Shown here: one piece after another, positions 1 to 10,711 of the stretch
Layout: the number at the start of each line of letters is the position of its first letter
How positions within the stretch are numbered: position 1 is the first letter of the stretch
Source of the DNA: Myotis daubentonii
Taxonomy: Eukaryota; Chordata; Mammalia; Chiroptera; Vespertilionidae
Direction: 5' to 3'
Length of the DNA stretch: 64,000 bases
Assembly: GCF_963259705.1 (NCBI RefSeq)
Contig: NC_081847.1
Coordinates: 95,152,671-95,216,670, forward strand
Notes under the pieces: generated by a model
Database searches by the model: none
Told to the model about the DNA's origin: nothing
The model's input: the letters and a program-made list of their open reading frames with translations, nothing else
Program-made: the position numbers and the translations under genes

Positions 1-310
1 AAGGTGCTATGTGCCCTAAGCTGGATCTATTGTGCTTTGTTAGAAGGTTGTTGTGCTGGGTACTGTTCTATGTTACATGTTACTGGGGTAGTTTTCAGGT
101 TGGAGTTGAAACTCTTTGAGAGGGAGAGCTGCTTAGCAGTTGGGATTTGAGGCCAGAGGGGATAGGCGGCCTTTCAGTAAGAGCTTAAGTGGCTTGATGA
201 GGTGTCTCCAATCAGGTAACTGACAGAATTCACCACGAAGGGATTGCAATGTATGCATTGGGGTAAGGAAGGAGTGACACAAAATTATTTACATTTTTTT
301 GGATAATGAG

Positions 311-508
311 CCTGGATCAGCGTGGCTTAGTGGTTGAGCATTGGCCTCTGGTCATATGTACCTGGTCAGGGCATATGCCCAGGTTATGGGCTCAAATCCC
401 AGTGGGGGGCGTGTAGGAGGCACCCAATCAGTGGTTCTTTCTCATCATTGATGTTTCTCTCTCCCCCTCTCCCTTCTTCCCTGAAATCAATAAAAATGTA
501 TTTTTAAG
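311..508 (+). repeat. VES-type SINE
   Basis: The tRNA-derived head (GTGGCTTAGTGGTTGAGC) is followed by the CT-rich region and the AATCAATAAAAATG tail. The copy is full length. Confidence 0.85.
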
Positions 509-521
509 AAATGTCCTTACA

Positions 522-649
522 GCCCAGCCAGTGTGACTCAGTGGCTGAGCATTGACCATGCACCAAGAGGTCACTGTTTCAATTCCACTGGGGCATGATG
601 TTTCTCTCTCCCTTTCCTCTTTCTCTTAAAAAAATATATATATATTTTT
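522..649 (+). repeat. Short VES-type SINE with perfect target duplication
   Basis: It inserted at the 3' tail of the preceding SINE. A 13-bp direct repeat, AAATGTCCTTACA, flanks it at 509-521 and 650-662. The central part of the usual element is missing. Confidence 0.85.
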
Positions 650-2364
650 AAATGTCCTTACAAAGAGGTCCTGGTGTGCTGCAGCCCAGGGCCAGAGAGC
701 CAGCGGCATTTAGTAGGTGTTTCTCTGGGAAACAGGGCTACGGCAGGTGCTACTTCTTTTGGTGTGAATGCCAAATACAGAAATGCCAACGGAAACACGG
801 ACTAGGAAAACGCCTGGGTGAGCACTTCTCTTTACAATGTCGACATGAGTTGGCAAATGCTATTATGTCACAGGTCTGAGAAAATGTTAGGCCTCTGTGT
901 TCAGTTGCTTGTATGCCTCCTAAAGTAACAAAGAAGCGAGAGCACGAGGCGTTATGCTGCATGAAGTTTACTGATACATTACGCGTGGTGGCAGACTCCA
1001 CCTTGAACGTCGACTCAGACAGCCTCGTTTTCAGCATCTGTGAGGAATGATGTAAGGAGTGAATTTTTAAGTTCAATCACGAACCTGAACATGTGAAATG
1101 AGATCAGAAATGCAAGGTACACCCTCCTGCTGCCACTAAGCTCTTAACCTAATCAGTTTCCTGTGTGTTTGCACTGAATAGCCTAGCGTCTCATGCTGAA
1201 CACACTGCATTTTAGTGGAGTTTGACAATTCCACCGCCAGCCTGATGGGATACGTAAGAGCGCACACCACTTTAGGCTGTATTAGTAACTGCAACGACCT
1301 CCTTAAACACAGAACTGCAGCTCCTGACCCTGTGAGCGAACCCAGCTGTTGTCCATCGGATGCTGAGCTTGAGCTCACGCAGGCTGGACCTGAGCTTGTG
1401 GTGTTCAGGCGTAGCCAGCCCTGTAATAGGTACCCTCATCTCCCTGCTTCCAGACTGCCCCCTGTTGTAACCCTTCCCCACGTGGCAGCCAGCGGGGCCC
1501 AACACTGTCCTGCTCCTCATTCAATCCAGACCTCCTTTCTGGGGTGCAGGGGCTTCAGCTAGGCCCGACCTGTGGTGCCTCAAGCTCCCCGGTTTCCTCG
1601 TGCACCCGCCATCTCAGTGGGCCCTTGCAGGGCGGACACTCCCATCGCTCTCCAGCCCTACATCTGTCTGTGGCCCTTTGCAGGGCTGGCTCCCTCAGCC
1701 TCAGGCAGCAGCTTATGAGCCTGATGGCGAGCCTGTATGGTGCCTTGTTCCTCAAACTGCTCAGCCCTCTGTACCGGTTCCCTGTTCGCGTTGCTCTTTA
1801 CTACGCCCGTGGCGGGAGGGACTCGCACTGGCATTTTAAGTGACAGATAAAACCCGCATCTCCGTGTAGGTCCACTCTGGCTCCTTAGCTTCCTCACATT
1901 TCCAACCTGTCCTCTGCTGTGACTATTCTCTCTGAGGGAACAGCTCTGACCACACTGGCTGGGCACGCCAGCACAATCTCCCAGCCCTGCCTGGCTCTCC
2001 AGCTGCCCCGAGGCTTGCACCCACCCCAAAACACGCCCACGGGTAGATTCCCACCGAAGGCTGTCCTTTTAAAAAACAATCCATGCCCTCTGGAGTGCCT
2101 TCCACGGGAGCTACACACGCCGACAGGCATTCAGAGTGAGGGCGCTGAGGGCTGTGCCAGGCCCTGACCCTCGGTGGGCCGTTGGGTGTGTGCACTGCTG
2201 TGCCCCCATCAGTGGAGACCATTTCATTGAGTCAGAGAATACTCCAACTCTCTGCACATCTCAATTCAATTCAATGTTTTAAGAATTCTCAGTCTCCAGG
2301 TCAACAAATGAGAGTGCTGAAAACCAAGTGTGCGAAGGCCCACCGTGGGGGATTACCTGTGGCA

Positions 2365-2954
2365 TTAGGGTTCTGCTCTGCGGACATTGGCAGTAGTCAG
2401 GGTTATCTCTCCAGCAATACCGTAACTTCCAAAGGGGGTACGTTTGTCACCAGATCCTGAACACTTTTTGGCTACATCTTCTACCGGGATAGCGAGAGAA
2501 AGGAAAACTGGGCTCTGTGGCCGGGGACCTTCTTGTCCACTGGAAGGAGGACTAGCACTCTGGGCATGTCGGGGGAGTTTCTGGAATTTCTGATCTGCAG
2601 GAACGGCAATGGGCACTTGGACTGTTGCGTATCTCTTCAGGGTATCTGACTGGGACACGACCGTGTGCCCGGGAAGTGGCTTCCAGTCCTGCGCTTCCTG
2701 GACATTGGCGCCTACTAGGATAAAAGGCGGGGCACTGGCCTTCTTGCTGTCGTCCATCATCACGTAAGTTGGAGAAGTGACTTTCGGTGGACTCTGCAGA
2801 TCCTTAGCATTAGGTAAATAGAGGGTGGCCTGGGGGAAAGGCCCAGGTGCAGGTGGCGGTGATGGGCGGCTTGGTTGATTCATATCAGTTAGACAGTAAA
2901 GGGTCCACGTGTTAGAATATGGTGGTGGCTGTCCTGCTTCGCTTGTTGCTATTG
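2365..2954 (-). CDS. CABYR: CABYR coding exon 4 (CR-B, terminal)
   Basis: The acceptor GTTTTATAG precedes base 2954, and the exon enters in phase 1 (G|CA ATA GCA…). It encodes AIATSEAGQPPPYSNTWTL through GIAGEITLTTANVRRAEP and a stop. It is proline-rich and conserved with the mammalian CABYR C-terminus. Confidence 0.92.
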
Positions 2955-5900
2955 CTATAAAACAAAAATTTGCAGGCGTTAAAGGTTTGGTCTCTGTATC
3001 AGGCGCTATGCACAGAACTATCTTTGTAAATGTTTTACGTATAGATGAACAGCTGTAGTAACATGTGCCATAAAGCATGCTAGAGAGAGGGCTCCGTAAA
3101 TTGTGTTTGGCAGCATGAAGGGAGTCTCCACAGCAGGAGGCGGAGCAGGGCTGCGAGGGCACGTGGGGGCACCGGCTGTGGGGAAAGCGGCCCCTTCCAA
3201 GTGGCTATTTCCAGGGGCTTCAGCTGCAGATGTGGCTGCCTCAGGGCCCTTGAGGGGAAATGGGACTGAGAGAATCCACTGGACAGTGGGTTAAGCCACT
3301 GAGAAAAGATGACTGTATCTGCATAATAATTTTTTCTTGACTAAAAAATCTGAGCCAGCATGGCTCAGTGGTTGCGCATCAACCTATGAACCTGGAGGTC
3401 ACGGTTCAATTCCCAGTGAGGGCACATGCCTGGGTTGGGGCTCTATCCCCAATGTGGGGTGTTTCTCTCTCATCACAGATGTTTCCATCTCTCTCCCACT
3501 CTCCCTTCCTCTTTCTGAAATCAATAAAAATGTTTTTTTTAAAAAGAAGTCTGCACGAGGTGTCGTCTTTTAATCCAGTATCTCTGCCTTTTCACAGGCA
3601 CCCTTCTCTCCCGTTAACTTGTCACTCAATCTAGGACTCCAACAAATCCTCATGGGCATACAGGCTGGTCAGTCCCACGGGTTCTTTAAGGAAAGCGGCC
3701 TGGGTGTGCTGTCCACCTGCTTCTGCCAAGAACTAGCTAATGGGGTCGACTCACTGACAGACAGTGCTGAGTCCTGGGAGCTGGGCGGAGGGGAGGCTCC
3801 TGAGGGGAAAGCTGCCTGGCCCAGGTGTGGGAGGCTCACCTGTGGGCACTGTCCCTGTGTCCCTGGTGCAGCTTCTCTTCCCCAGAAAACACCTCCACTG
3901 TGCACAGGCCCACGCTGGTGTGTCTCCCACAGCTTCTGACCTTTGCTACTTCCCGGAGTTCATTTGAGACACGCACCAGCCACGTCTTCGGTGCTTTGTT
4001 CAAGAGCCCTGGGCGCCCACGGGGAAGAGCCCAGCACCTGAGAGCAGTGCCTCCGTGTGGAGTGCTGCTCGGCCCACAGGTGCGCCGCCTCCCGCTGCCT
4101 TCCCAGCTGCGCAGAGTCCCTGTCATGCTGCCAGACAGAATTTACGTCTAAACACCTGCTTTGTAAGCCATCATTTGGCTCTGGTAAGAGTCAACGTTGA
4201 GAGTCTGCAAAAGGCATGGAGAGGCTGGCTCCTGCTCATCCCGTCCACCCCACAGGGCGACGGGCCCTGGCCGTGTGCGGACGGGCAGGAGGGAGCAGAC
4301 CCAATGCCACCATCAGATGAGCTGGAGGCCAGGCGGGTCTGTGTCCAGGGAAGCAGTGGCTCCCGCAGGCGAAGGCAGGTGTGGGCTCTGTGAGGACGCT
4401 GAGAAGGGAGCCGTGCCCACTGCTCAGTGCCACCTGTCCTTCCGCTGCTGCGGCCTTCCTGCTCCCCTGGGGACAGAGCCTGACCTAACCTGTCTTCCCT
4501 CCACGGCAGGAAGAACCAGGGCTCGGTCCAGCTCCCCAAACCTGGCTGCAGAGTCTCAGACGTGGGGCGAGAGCAGAGGCGAACACACCACCATGTCTTC
4601 CACGTGCAATGCCACAGCCCAGGGAAGCGCACGGCTGCTGTGGGACCCTACCCTCCGAGCGCGAGGTCAGGTGCCCCTGAGTGCAGGGCCGCAGGGCCAT
4701 CGATGGGCACAGTCGACAGGCTCCAGTCCACTCCAATCTGTTCCGGGGGAGGCCACGCAAATGCTGGGGACCAAGGTCAGGCCCATTTCATGTCCCTCCA
4801 AAATCGCTCCCAAGAGTAATGTCTCCACAACAGCAGCGCCTTTCCGTGGGTTTGGCATTTTAAAAACTATTTAAAATGAAGTCTGACCAATCTGCAGGGG
4901 CCCTTCCTAAATGGTTACCTGAAATACGACGCTGCCTGAAACGTGACTCCAGGCTATGTCTAAGGTGGTATCTATTTCTTACCTGGCTCCATCAAACCTG
5001 GTGCAGGTGCTGCCTCCCCTTCGGGTTCGATCTCTGGTCCACTGAGACCCTCTGGAGCGGGACTGAGGACGCCACCAGGTGGCGTTACTGAGGCACCTGA
5101 GTGCACGGCTTCGGCAGCTTCCCCAGAGGCCACTGGTCTGACCTCTGCCTCCGGGGGGGCGGAGTCTTCCTCCTGCCCGGCTTGGGCAGCTTCCCCAGAG
5201 CCCACTGGTCTGACCTCTGCCTCCGGGGGGGCGGAGTCTTCCTCCTGCCAGGCTTGGGCAGCTTCCCCAGAGCCCAGGGGTCTGACCTCTGCCTCCGGGG
5301 GGGCGGAGTCTTCCTCCTGCCCGGCTTGGGCAGCTTCCCCAGAGCCCAGGGGTCTGACCTCTGCCTCCGGGGGGGCGGAGTCTTCCTCCTGCCCGGCTTG
5401 GGCAGCTTCCCCAGAGCCCACGGGTCTGACCTCCGCCTCCGGGGGGGCCGAGTCCTCCTCCTGCCCGGGAACTAGCGCAATGATCTCCACTTCAAGATGC
5501 AGAGATCTCTGAGAGCCTGTGGCCTGGGCGGCGCCCTCTGGGTTCAGGGACTGTGCAAGCAGGGCTTTCAGAGAGGTGTCGGAGATCAGAATGGTTGCTT
5601 CTGCCTCCACCTGCACGGAGGGATGGTCTGCATCCTCCAGCGGGGCAAGTTCTGCAGAGCCCTCAGCTTTCTCAGGCCCGCCCGAGACTCTCTTGTCTAC
5701 AAGAACGGCACTCTCTGGTGGTGACTGCTCAATCTCTTTAAGACTAACAATGTGATCGGAAAAAGCGGTAACTACTTCTTCTGATGTTTGCTCCATATGA
5801 GTAACTGCTTCAATCACAGGCTTGTCGTTAAAGATAGATGAGATATGAGGGGTGGCCTTCCCCCCAGTGCCAGCCTGCCAGGACCCCCGAGGAGCTTGAT

Positions 5901-8900
5901 CAAAGGCAGGGAGGTCTTGTTCATCCCGGAAGGGGGGTGAGGGAGCCGTTGCTGGTTCAGCCTGATCATCTGTAGGCTTAGACCCCAAAGCTACATGGAC
6001 AGAGGAGTGGCTTGCCACCTGCACTGCTACCCTCTCTCCAGAATTTGCAACAGAAGTGGTCACCACAGTGTCTTCAGCAACCTCTGAAGTCAGCACCTCG
6101 TCGGCAAAAACAGGCAAACTTGTTGCCACATCCACCATTAAAACGTCAGACTGATCAGAATGAGTAGATGAAACGTTACCTAACATCTGAGCAGCAAACT
6201 GAGCGGGGTCGGCGGGGACATAGGCAAACTCTGGTGGGACGTCAGCCGGGGATGGTGACGAGGTGGGGGTAGTCTTGGGGGTGCATGGCTTGGGTGGACG
6301 GACTGCCTTGCTTGTGTCCTCCGGCTCTGGCTGCTGCTCAGCATACACGGACGGGAACTGCGTGGTCTTGTGGATGAACTGGGGTCCGAAGATGTGGTCC
6401 TCCTCCGTGTCCGTGGACTTCTCCACCCGGGTCGGCTCTTTGGGAACGGCAGCTGCTTCTCCTGGTTCTTTTATGAACTCTGGCTTCTTCTCTTCTGTCC
6501 TTTCTTCGCACCATTTCTCAACTGAAATAGCAGCCGGGGTTAGTAAGCGTACACCCCCGATGACACACATTAAAGAAGCGGTGACAGGCTAAACATTCAC
6601 ACGTCAATTCTATACACACACGTACAGAAGAGCTTTGATTTTACACCATCTGCAATGTAGTGGGGAAAGGAATGTGACTGCCCTGCTCTGCCCACTTCAA
6701 GACTCTCCCTCCCTCCATCTCCTGAAAAGTGAGTGATTCAGGTGGCATGACAACAAAGTCAACCAGCTGCCAACTCAGCTGGTCAGCACCTAAGGAAAGA
6801 CACTAACGCTGCCTGGAAATGAGGAAGCTGGAACCTCCATGGGAACAGCTGCCAATCCAACTGCCACACACAACCAGGGAGGGGACAGACTTCCCCGGCC
6901 AGGAACACCCAGCCTTCCGCTGGTTTATGGAATGCCTTCTATTGTAATAAAGGCATTCCTCACATTAAAGAAACTGGCGTCTAAAGTTTAACGTAATGAA
7001 CTGGAAACCCAGGACTACAGTATGTTTTTCTATTAGGAAACATCTATTCCTACCTAAAAGCAGTAGCCCCTGCTGGTGAGCTGGGGTAATGCAGCCAGTC
7101 CCCCTGACCCGGACAAAAAAGGAGCAAAAAAGAGATTTCTGGATCCCTGGGTGTACCCTCAGCAAGAGGGAAATTCCAGGAACGTCAAGGCAGCTGATGA
7201 CCGAGAAACTCCTACAGCTGGACAACTGTAAGGTTTTTTCTGCTTGTCACCCGCACGCCTGTGTGACCACCTGAGCTGTAACTACTTACTTCACCAGTAA
7301 AGCCTCTCAGCCCCTCCCTAATATTAGAATGAAACCTTAGGACCCATCCTCTCATTGTGCATTTACTGAACTCATTATCTTAAGACTTAGGACGACGAGG
7401 AAAGATGGCCAGTGACAACAAACTTGTTTCCTAATTGTCTTCCAGCCTGGACTGCAGTTACACTACTGAGATGGGGGAGGAAGGAGGTGGTTAAGCTTCT
7501 TTATAAAAAGGATCTTCCAAGGAGAGTGTTTACGCAGCTTTCCTATATATTTCAATGTAGTTGAGTCTTTTTTACTACAAAACCAATTCTGTTTGATTTG
7601 CTGTGCTTCCCTCAAGACAAACCCTCGGAAACCTGCTGAAGAGGGATTGAGTCACAGCTCATACACTGTTGTAAGTCTCACTGTACCAAATGGCTTGCAA
7701 TATACACTGAGTGGCCAGATTATTATGACCACCTGACGTTTGTAGGCAAATTAGCTATAATTTCGCGCTGAAGTTGCTAGAGGGCCAGACCACTATAAAT
7801 AGGGAAGCAGGTTGTTTACGACAGAAGTGATTTTTTTCTGAAGATATGGGTAAACACGCGATTTAACAACCTTTGAACGTGGTATACACACACATACACA
7901 CACACACACACACACTGAGTGGCCAGATTATTATGACCACCCCATCAATACTTCGTTGGGCCACCTTTTGCCTTCAATACTGGGGCGATTCTTCTTGGCA
8001 TTGACTCCACGAGATGTGGAAAGGTGATGCGAGGAATCTGACCCCATGCCTGATGAATAGCACTGTCCAGTTCTGTGAGATTTGATGGTTGTGGAACCAG
8101 CTGCCTGATGGCTTTTAACTTCGTCCCACAAATGCTCAATTGGATTGAGATATGGTGATTGTGGGGGCCACCTAAGCAAGGTGAAGTCTCCCTCATGTTC
8201 TTGAAAGCACTCCTGCACAATAAGAGCACCGTGGCATGGCGCATTGTCTTGTTGGAAGAGGCCATCTCCATTGGGATATGCCATCAACATGATAGGATGA
8301 ACTTGATCAGCAATGATACTTAGGTATGTTGTGCTATTCAGACATTGTTCCACACAAATTAAAGGGCCCAAATCATGCCAGGAAAACATGCCCCAAACCA
8401 TAACACTGCCCCCACCAGCTTGAAGGGTTGTACTCATGCATGTGGGGTGCATGCTTTCATGCTGTTTCTGCCACATTCTCACTCTGCCATCTGCATGATG
8501 CAACTGGAAATGTGATTCATCGGACCACATGACTTTTTTTCCAATGCTCGACTGTCCAATCCTTGTGTTCCTGTGTGAATTGGAGACGTTTTATCTTGGT
8601 AACTGCAGACAGCAAAGGTGTTCGAACAGGCCTTCGGCTTCCATATCCCATACGATGCAGTGTACGGCTAATTTGCCTACAAACGTCAGGTGGCCATAAT
8701 AATCTGGCCACCTAGTGTATATATATCCCACGTTCAAAGGCTGTTAAATCGCGTTGTTTACCCATATCTTCAGAAAAAAAATCACTTCTACTGTCGTGGT
8801 AAACAACCTGCTTCCTTATTTATGATGGTCTGGCCCTCTAGCAACTTCAGCGCAAAATTATAGCTAATTTGCCTAGAAATGTCAGGTGGTCATAATAATC

Positions 8901-10190
8901 TATCCACTCAGTGTACATTTCCTACTTTTGCCTTTTTAAGATTGAGAACTTTCCAAAATGTCAGATTTAATAAATAAACCTAATCCAATAACAAAAAATA
9001 AAGCATCAGTTTATTTCAACATAAAGTGCGATTATTTAGAGAGAAAACGTTGGTGGGCATCTTAAGTTTGAATGTGTGCTATTGCTAATGCAATGACTTA
9101 TAACTAATATTATTGTGCTATTATTACCACTTGTGGTACTTACATTTAATCTGATGAAATTGTCTAACCAGATCTTTTATATCCAGAGGAATGTTCCCTG
9201 AAGAAATAAATACAGGAAATCAGAAACAAAAAAATCCCCCAACTTAAATGCTTTTTTGCAGAAACAAATATATAATCCTATATAATAAAAGCTAATATGC
9301 AAGTCAACTGAACAGCAGAATGACTGGTCGCTATGACGTGCACTGATCACCAGGGAGCACATGCTCAACGTAGGACAGTGATGGCGAACCTTTTGAGCTC
9401 GGCGTGTCAGCATTTTGAAAAACTCTAACTTAACTCTGGTGCCGTGTAGCATATAGAAATTTTTTGATATTTGCAACCATAGTAAAACAAAGACTTATAT
9501 TTTTGATATTTATTTTATATATTTAAATGCCATTTAACAAAGAAAAATCAACCAAAAAAATGAGTTTGCGTGTCACTTCTGACACGCGTGTCATAGGTTC
9601 GCCATCACTGATGTAGGAGCTGCCCCCTGGTGGTCAGTGAGCTCCCATAGGGGGAGCGCCACTCAGCCAGACACCCGGCTCATGGCTGGCGAGTGCTGAG
9701 GCGGTGGTGGGAGCCTCTCCTGCCTCTCCGGCAGCACTAAGGATGTGTGACTGACAGCTTAGGCCCACTCTCCACGAACTGGCCTAAGCCATCAGTCGGA
9801 CATCCCCTGAGGGCTCCTGGACTTCAAGAGGGTGCAGGCTAGGCTGAGGGACCCTCCGAGTGCATGAATTTCATGCACCAGGCCTCTAGTCTATGATATA
9901 TCTGTCATATTAATAAAGGCATTCCTCAATTTAAAGAAACTGTGTATAAAGTTTTAACTCAATGAATTAGAAAACTAGAATTATAGGATGTTTTTGTATT
10001 AGGAAATATCATCTACTCCAACCTAAATATGGTAGCACCTGCCTTCTCTAAACACAATAAGTTCTTTGAAATAAAATGCTGCAAACTGGGTGATGTTGGG
10101 TGGATTGGTCTTGAGGACGGCTCTGCTGACTCCCTCGAGCAGCGTCTTGAGGCCGTAAGGTACGACAAGTCTGGGCTTTGTAGAGAACAT
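2365..10190 (-). CDS. CABYR: CABYR, calcium-binding tyrosine phosphorylation-regulated protein (four coding exons)
   Basis: The coding exons are 10190-10043, 9197-9144, 6521-4983 and 2954-2365. They add up to 2331 nt, or 776 codons plus a stop, with matching phases at every junction. In family knowledge, CABYR is a sperm flagellar fibrous-sheath protein that binds calcium when tyrosine-phosphorylated and docks AKAPs through an N-terminal RIIa domain. Here the RIIa-like region covers about residues 12-65 (KPRLVVPYGLKTLLEG through DIKDLVRQFHQIK). Residues 68-580 are the acidic, proline-rich region called CR-A in the literature, with the conserved FAYVPADPAQFAAQMLG stretch. Residues 581-776 are CR-B, ending SYGIAGEITLTTANVRRAEP. 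Three features are odd: intron 1 needs a GC donor, CR-A carries a five-copy 24-residue repeat, and CR-A and CR-B join in frame. Identity is secure; exact isoforms are inferred. Confidence 0.93.
3350..3546 (+). repeat. VES-type SINE in CABYR intron 3
   Basis: A full-length copy, antisense to CABYR, with an AATCAATAAAAATG tail followed by a T/A-rich run. The rest of this intron (2955-4982) shows no other recognisable feature. Confidence 0.85.
4983..6521 (-). CDS. CABYR: CABYR coding exon 3 (CR-A)
   Basis: The acceptor is GCTATTTCAG|TTGAG and the donor is GAGCCAG|GTAAGAA. It encodes EKWCEER… through EPEGEAAPAPGLMEP, 513 codons, phase 1 at both ends. If the intron were retained, the frame would end at once as …PGKK at 4972. 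The 5' part has the TTQFPSVYAEQ and VPPEFAYVPADPAQF signatures; the 3' part contains the 72-bp tandem repeat. Confidence 0.93.
5113..5472 (-). repeat. CABYR: 72-bp in-frame tandem repeat inside CABYR CR-A, five copies
   Basis: Period 72 bp, with copies beginning near 5113, 5185, 5257, 5329 and 5401. Each encodes 24 residues of the form GQEEDSAPPEAEVRP followed by (V/L)GSGEAAQA. The copies differ at only a few bases. The last copy in coding order keeps the ancestral continuation SGEAAEAVHSG. Confidence 0.95.
6943..7066. repeat. Diverged duplicate of the sequence flanking CABYR exon 1
   Basis: Aligns by eye with 9913-10030 at roughly 80 percent identity (shared TAATAAAGGCATTCCTCA, ATGTTTTTNTATTAGGAAA). 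It stops at the position corresponding to the donor of the RIIa exon. It lies in CABYR intron 2. Confidence 0.7.
7913..8717 (-). mobile_element. Inner, deleted Tc1/mariner element
   Basis: Terminal inverted repeats of about 28 bp (CACTGAGTGGCCAGATTATT at the left; AATAATCTGGCCACCTAGTG at the right). It keeps the 3' two thirds of a transposase gene on the minus strand. The right end jumps from the subterminal CAAATTAGC directly into mid-transposase sequence, so the N-terminal DNA-binding part has been deleted. Confidence 0.8.
7945..8700 (-). pseudogene. Tc1-like transposase remnant
   Basis: Two adjacent frames on the minus strand carry VCRQISRTLHRMGYGSRRPV then, after a frameshift near 8525, WSDESHFQLHHADGRVRMW, GGGSVMVWGMFSW, FQQDNAPCHGA and PPQSPYLNPIEHLWDEVK. 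The DE-D type catalytic context is clear: D in WSDES, D in QQDNAP, and E in PIEHLW. The N-terminal paired-like domain is absent and the frame is broken, so the product cannot be functional. Confidence 0.88.
9144..9197 (-). CDS. CABYR: CABYR coding exon 2 (54 nt)
   Basis: The acceptor is TTATTTCTTCAG|GGAAC and the donor is TTAAAT|GTAAGT. It encodes NIPLDIKDLVRQFHQIK, the end of the RIIa-like domain. It must be entered in phase 1 (two bases, GG, complete the previous codon), which constrains the preceding donor. Confidence 0.9.
9276..9890 (+). mobile_element. Helitron (HeliBat-like, non-autonomous)
   Basis: The 5' end is TCCTATATAATAAAAGC; the 3' end has a CATGAATTTCATGCA hairpin and GGCCTCTAGT. 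No Rep/helicase frame is present. A hAT miniature element is nested at 9376-9610. It lies in CABYR intron 1. Confidence 0.85.
9376..9610 (-). mobile_element. hAT miniature element nested in the Helitron
   Basis: Terminal inverted repeats CAGTGATGGCGAACC and GGTTCGCCATCACTG. Flanking 8-bp repeats are ACGTAGGA and ATGTAGGA, 7 of 8 matching. A second copy in the opposite orientation is at 28426-28656. Confidence 0.88.
9913..10030. repeat. Sequence duplicated at 6943-7066
   Basis: Intronic sequence directly 3' of the CABYR RIIa exon in sense orientation. Its diverged copy sits about 3 kb further downstream. Confidence 0.7.
10043..10190 (-). CDS. CABYR: CABYR coding exon 1 (RIIa domain)
   Basis: The ATG at 10190 opens MFSTKPRLVVPYGLKTLLEG and continues through NPPNITQFAAFYFKELIVFREG. 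The exon itself probably begins at 10203 after the acceptor GAGATTACAG, so 13 nt are 5' UTR. The end is set by frame: a GC donor (AGAGAAG|GCAGGTGC) gives phase 1 and joins exon 2 in frame. The only nearby GT, four bases further on, would frameshift. Confidence 0.85.
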
Positions 10191-10711
10191 CTTGGCAGGA
10201 TGTCTGTAATCTCAACTAGAGCGAAGAAAAACAAAGTTGGACAGTTTATTAGTGCTTCTTCAGGTATTTCTTACGAGTTAACGATAGTTTCTAAGATCAA
10301 ATCTATCTCCATTAAGATTATTAACTTTAGTTCTAATCTCTCAGTATTTATTCTGGAAAAATGGGCTAATTCTTATGGTAGTTTTTAAAAAAATCAAGTT
10401 ACCAATAGCTTTTCATGTGCAGGTGAGCAATTTTGTGCTGTTGATAGAAACCCCTGAGGGCAGCCCTGCCAGGAGCTCCAGGATGATATTAAACACAAAG
10501 AACAAACAAATAAAAAAACCCAAATGAAACCTGTTTCTGTAAAATTCAGTAAATATTTTGTGCAAGAAAATTTCAAGAGAAAGATATTAAGCTCATTTAT
10601 CTGTATCCAATCATCCAAACCACATGGGTACTGGCTTTTCTGAACATTCAGGGTTATAAAGCAGGGTGTCTACAAGAAACCATCTGCCTTAGTTTTAATC
10701 CTCATCTGAGG

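Larger units (their letters stand above)
1..2364. other. 3' flank of CABYR, no coding gene seen
   Basis: This stretch lies downstream of the CABYR stop codon. It holds two SINEs (311-649) and otherwise sequence I do not recognise. No canonical AATAAA or ATTAAA polyadenylation signal is visible on the minus strand between the stop codon and base 1, so the 3' end of the CABYR transcript is unresolved. In human the convergent gene OSBPL1A ends a few hundred bases past CABYR. Its 3' UTR could therefore lie here on the plus strand, but no OSBPL1A coding exon is recognisable. Confidence 0.5.
7705..8913 (-). mobile_element. Fold-back Tc1-like element (outer), interrupted by a second copy
   Basis: It is flanked by TA dinucleotides, with outer ends CACTGAGTGGCCAGATTATT and its inverted counterpart. 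About 195 bp at the left (7705-7890) is repeated in inverted orientation at 8725-8913, including the ATATGGGTAAACACGCGATT region. Both arms correspond to the same end of the element, so it is a long-inverted-repeat miniature element. A (CA)n run at 7889-7912 and a related element occupy its centre. Confidence 0.8.

Noticed and set aside
1..2364. 3' end of OSBPL1A on the plus strand
   Set aside because: Expected from human gene order, but no OSBPL1A coding peptide or polyadenylation site could be recognised.
7081..7300. A second RIIa exon next to the duplicated intronic block at 6943-7066
   Set aside because: The sequence beyond the block does not resemble the RIIa exon in any frame by eye.
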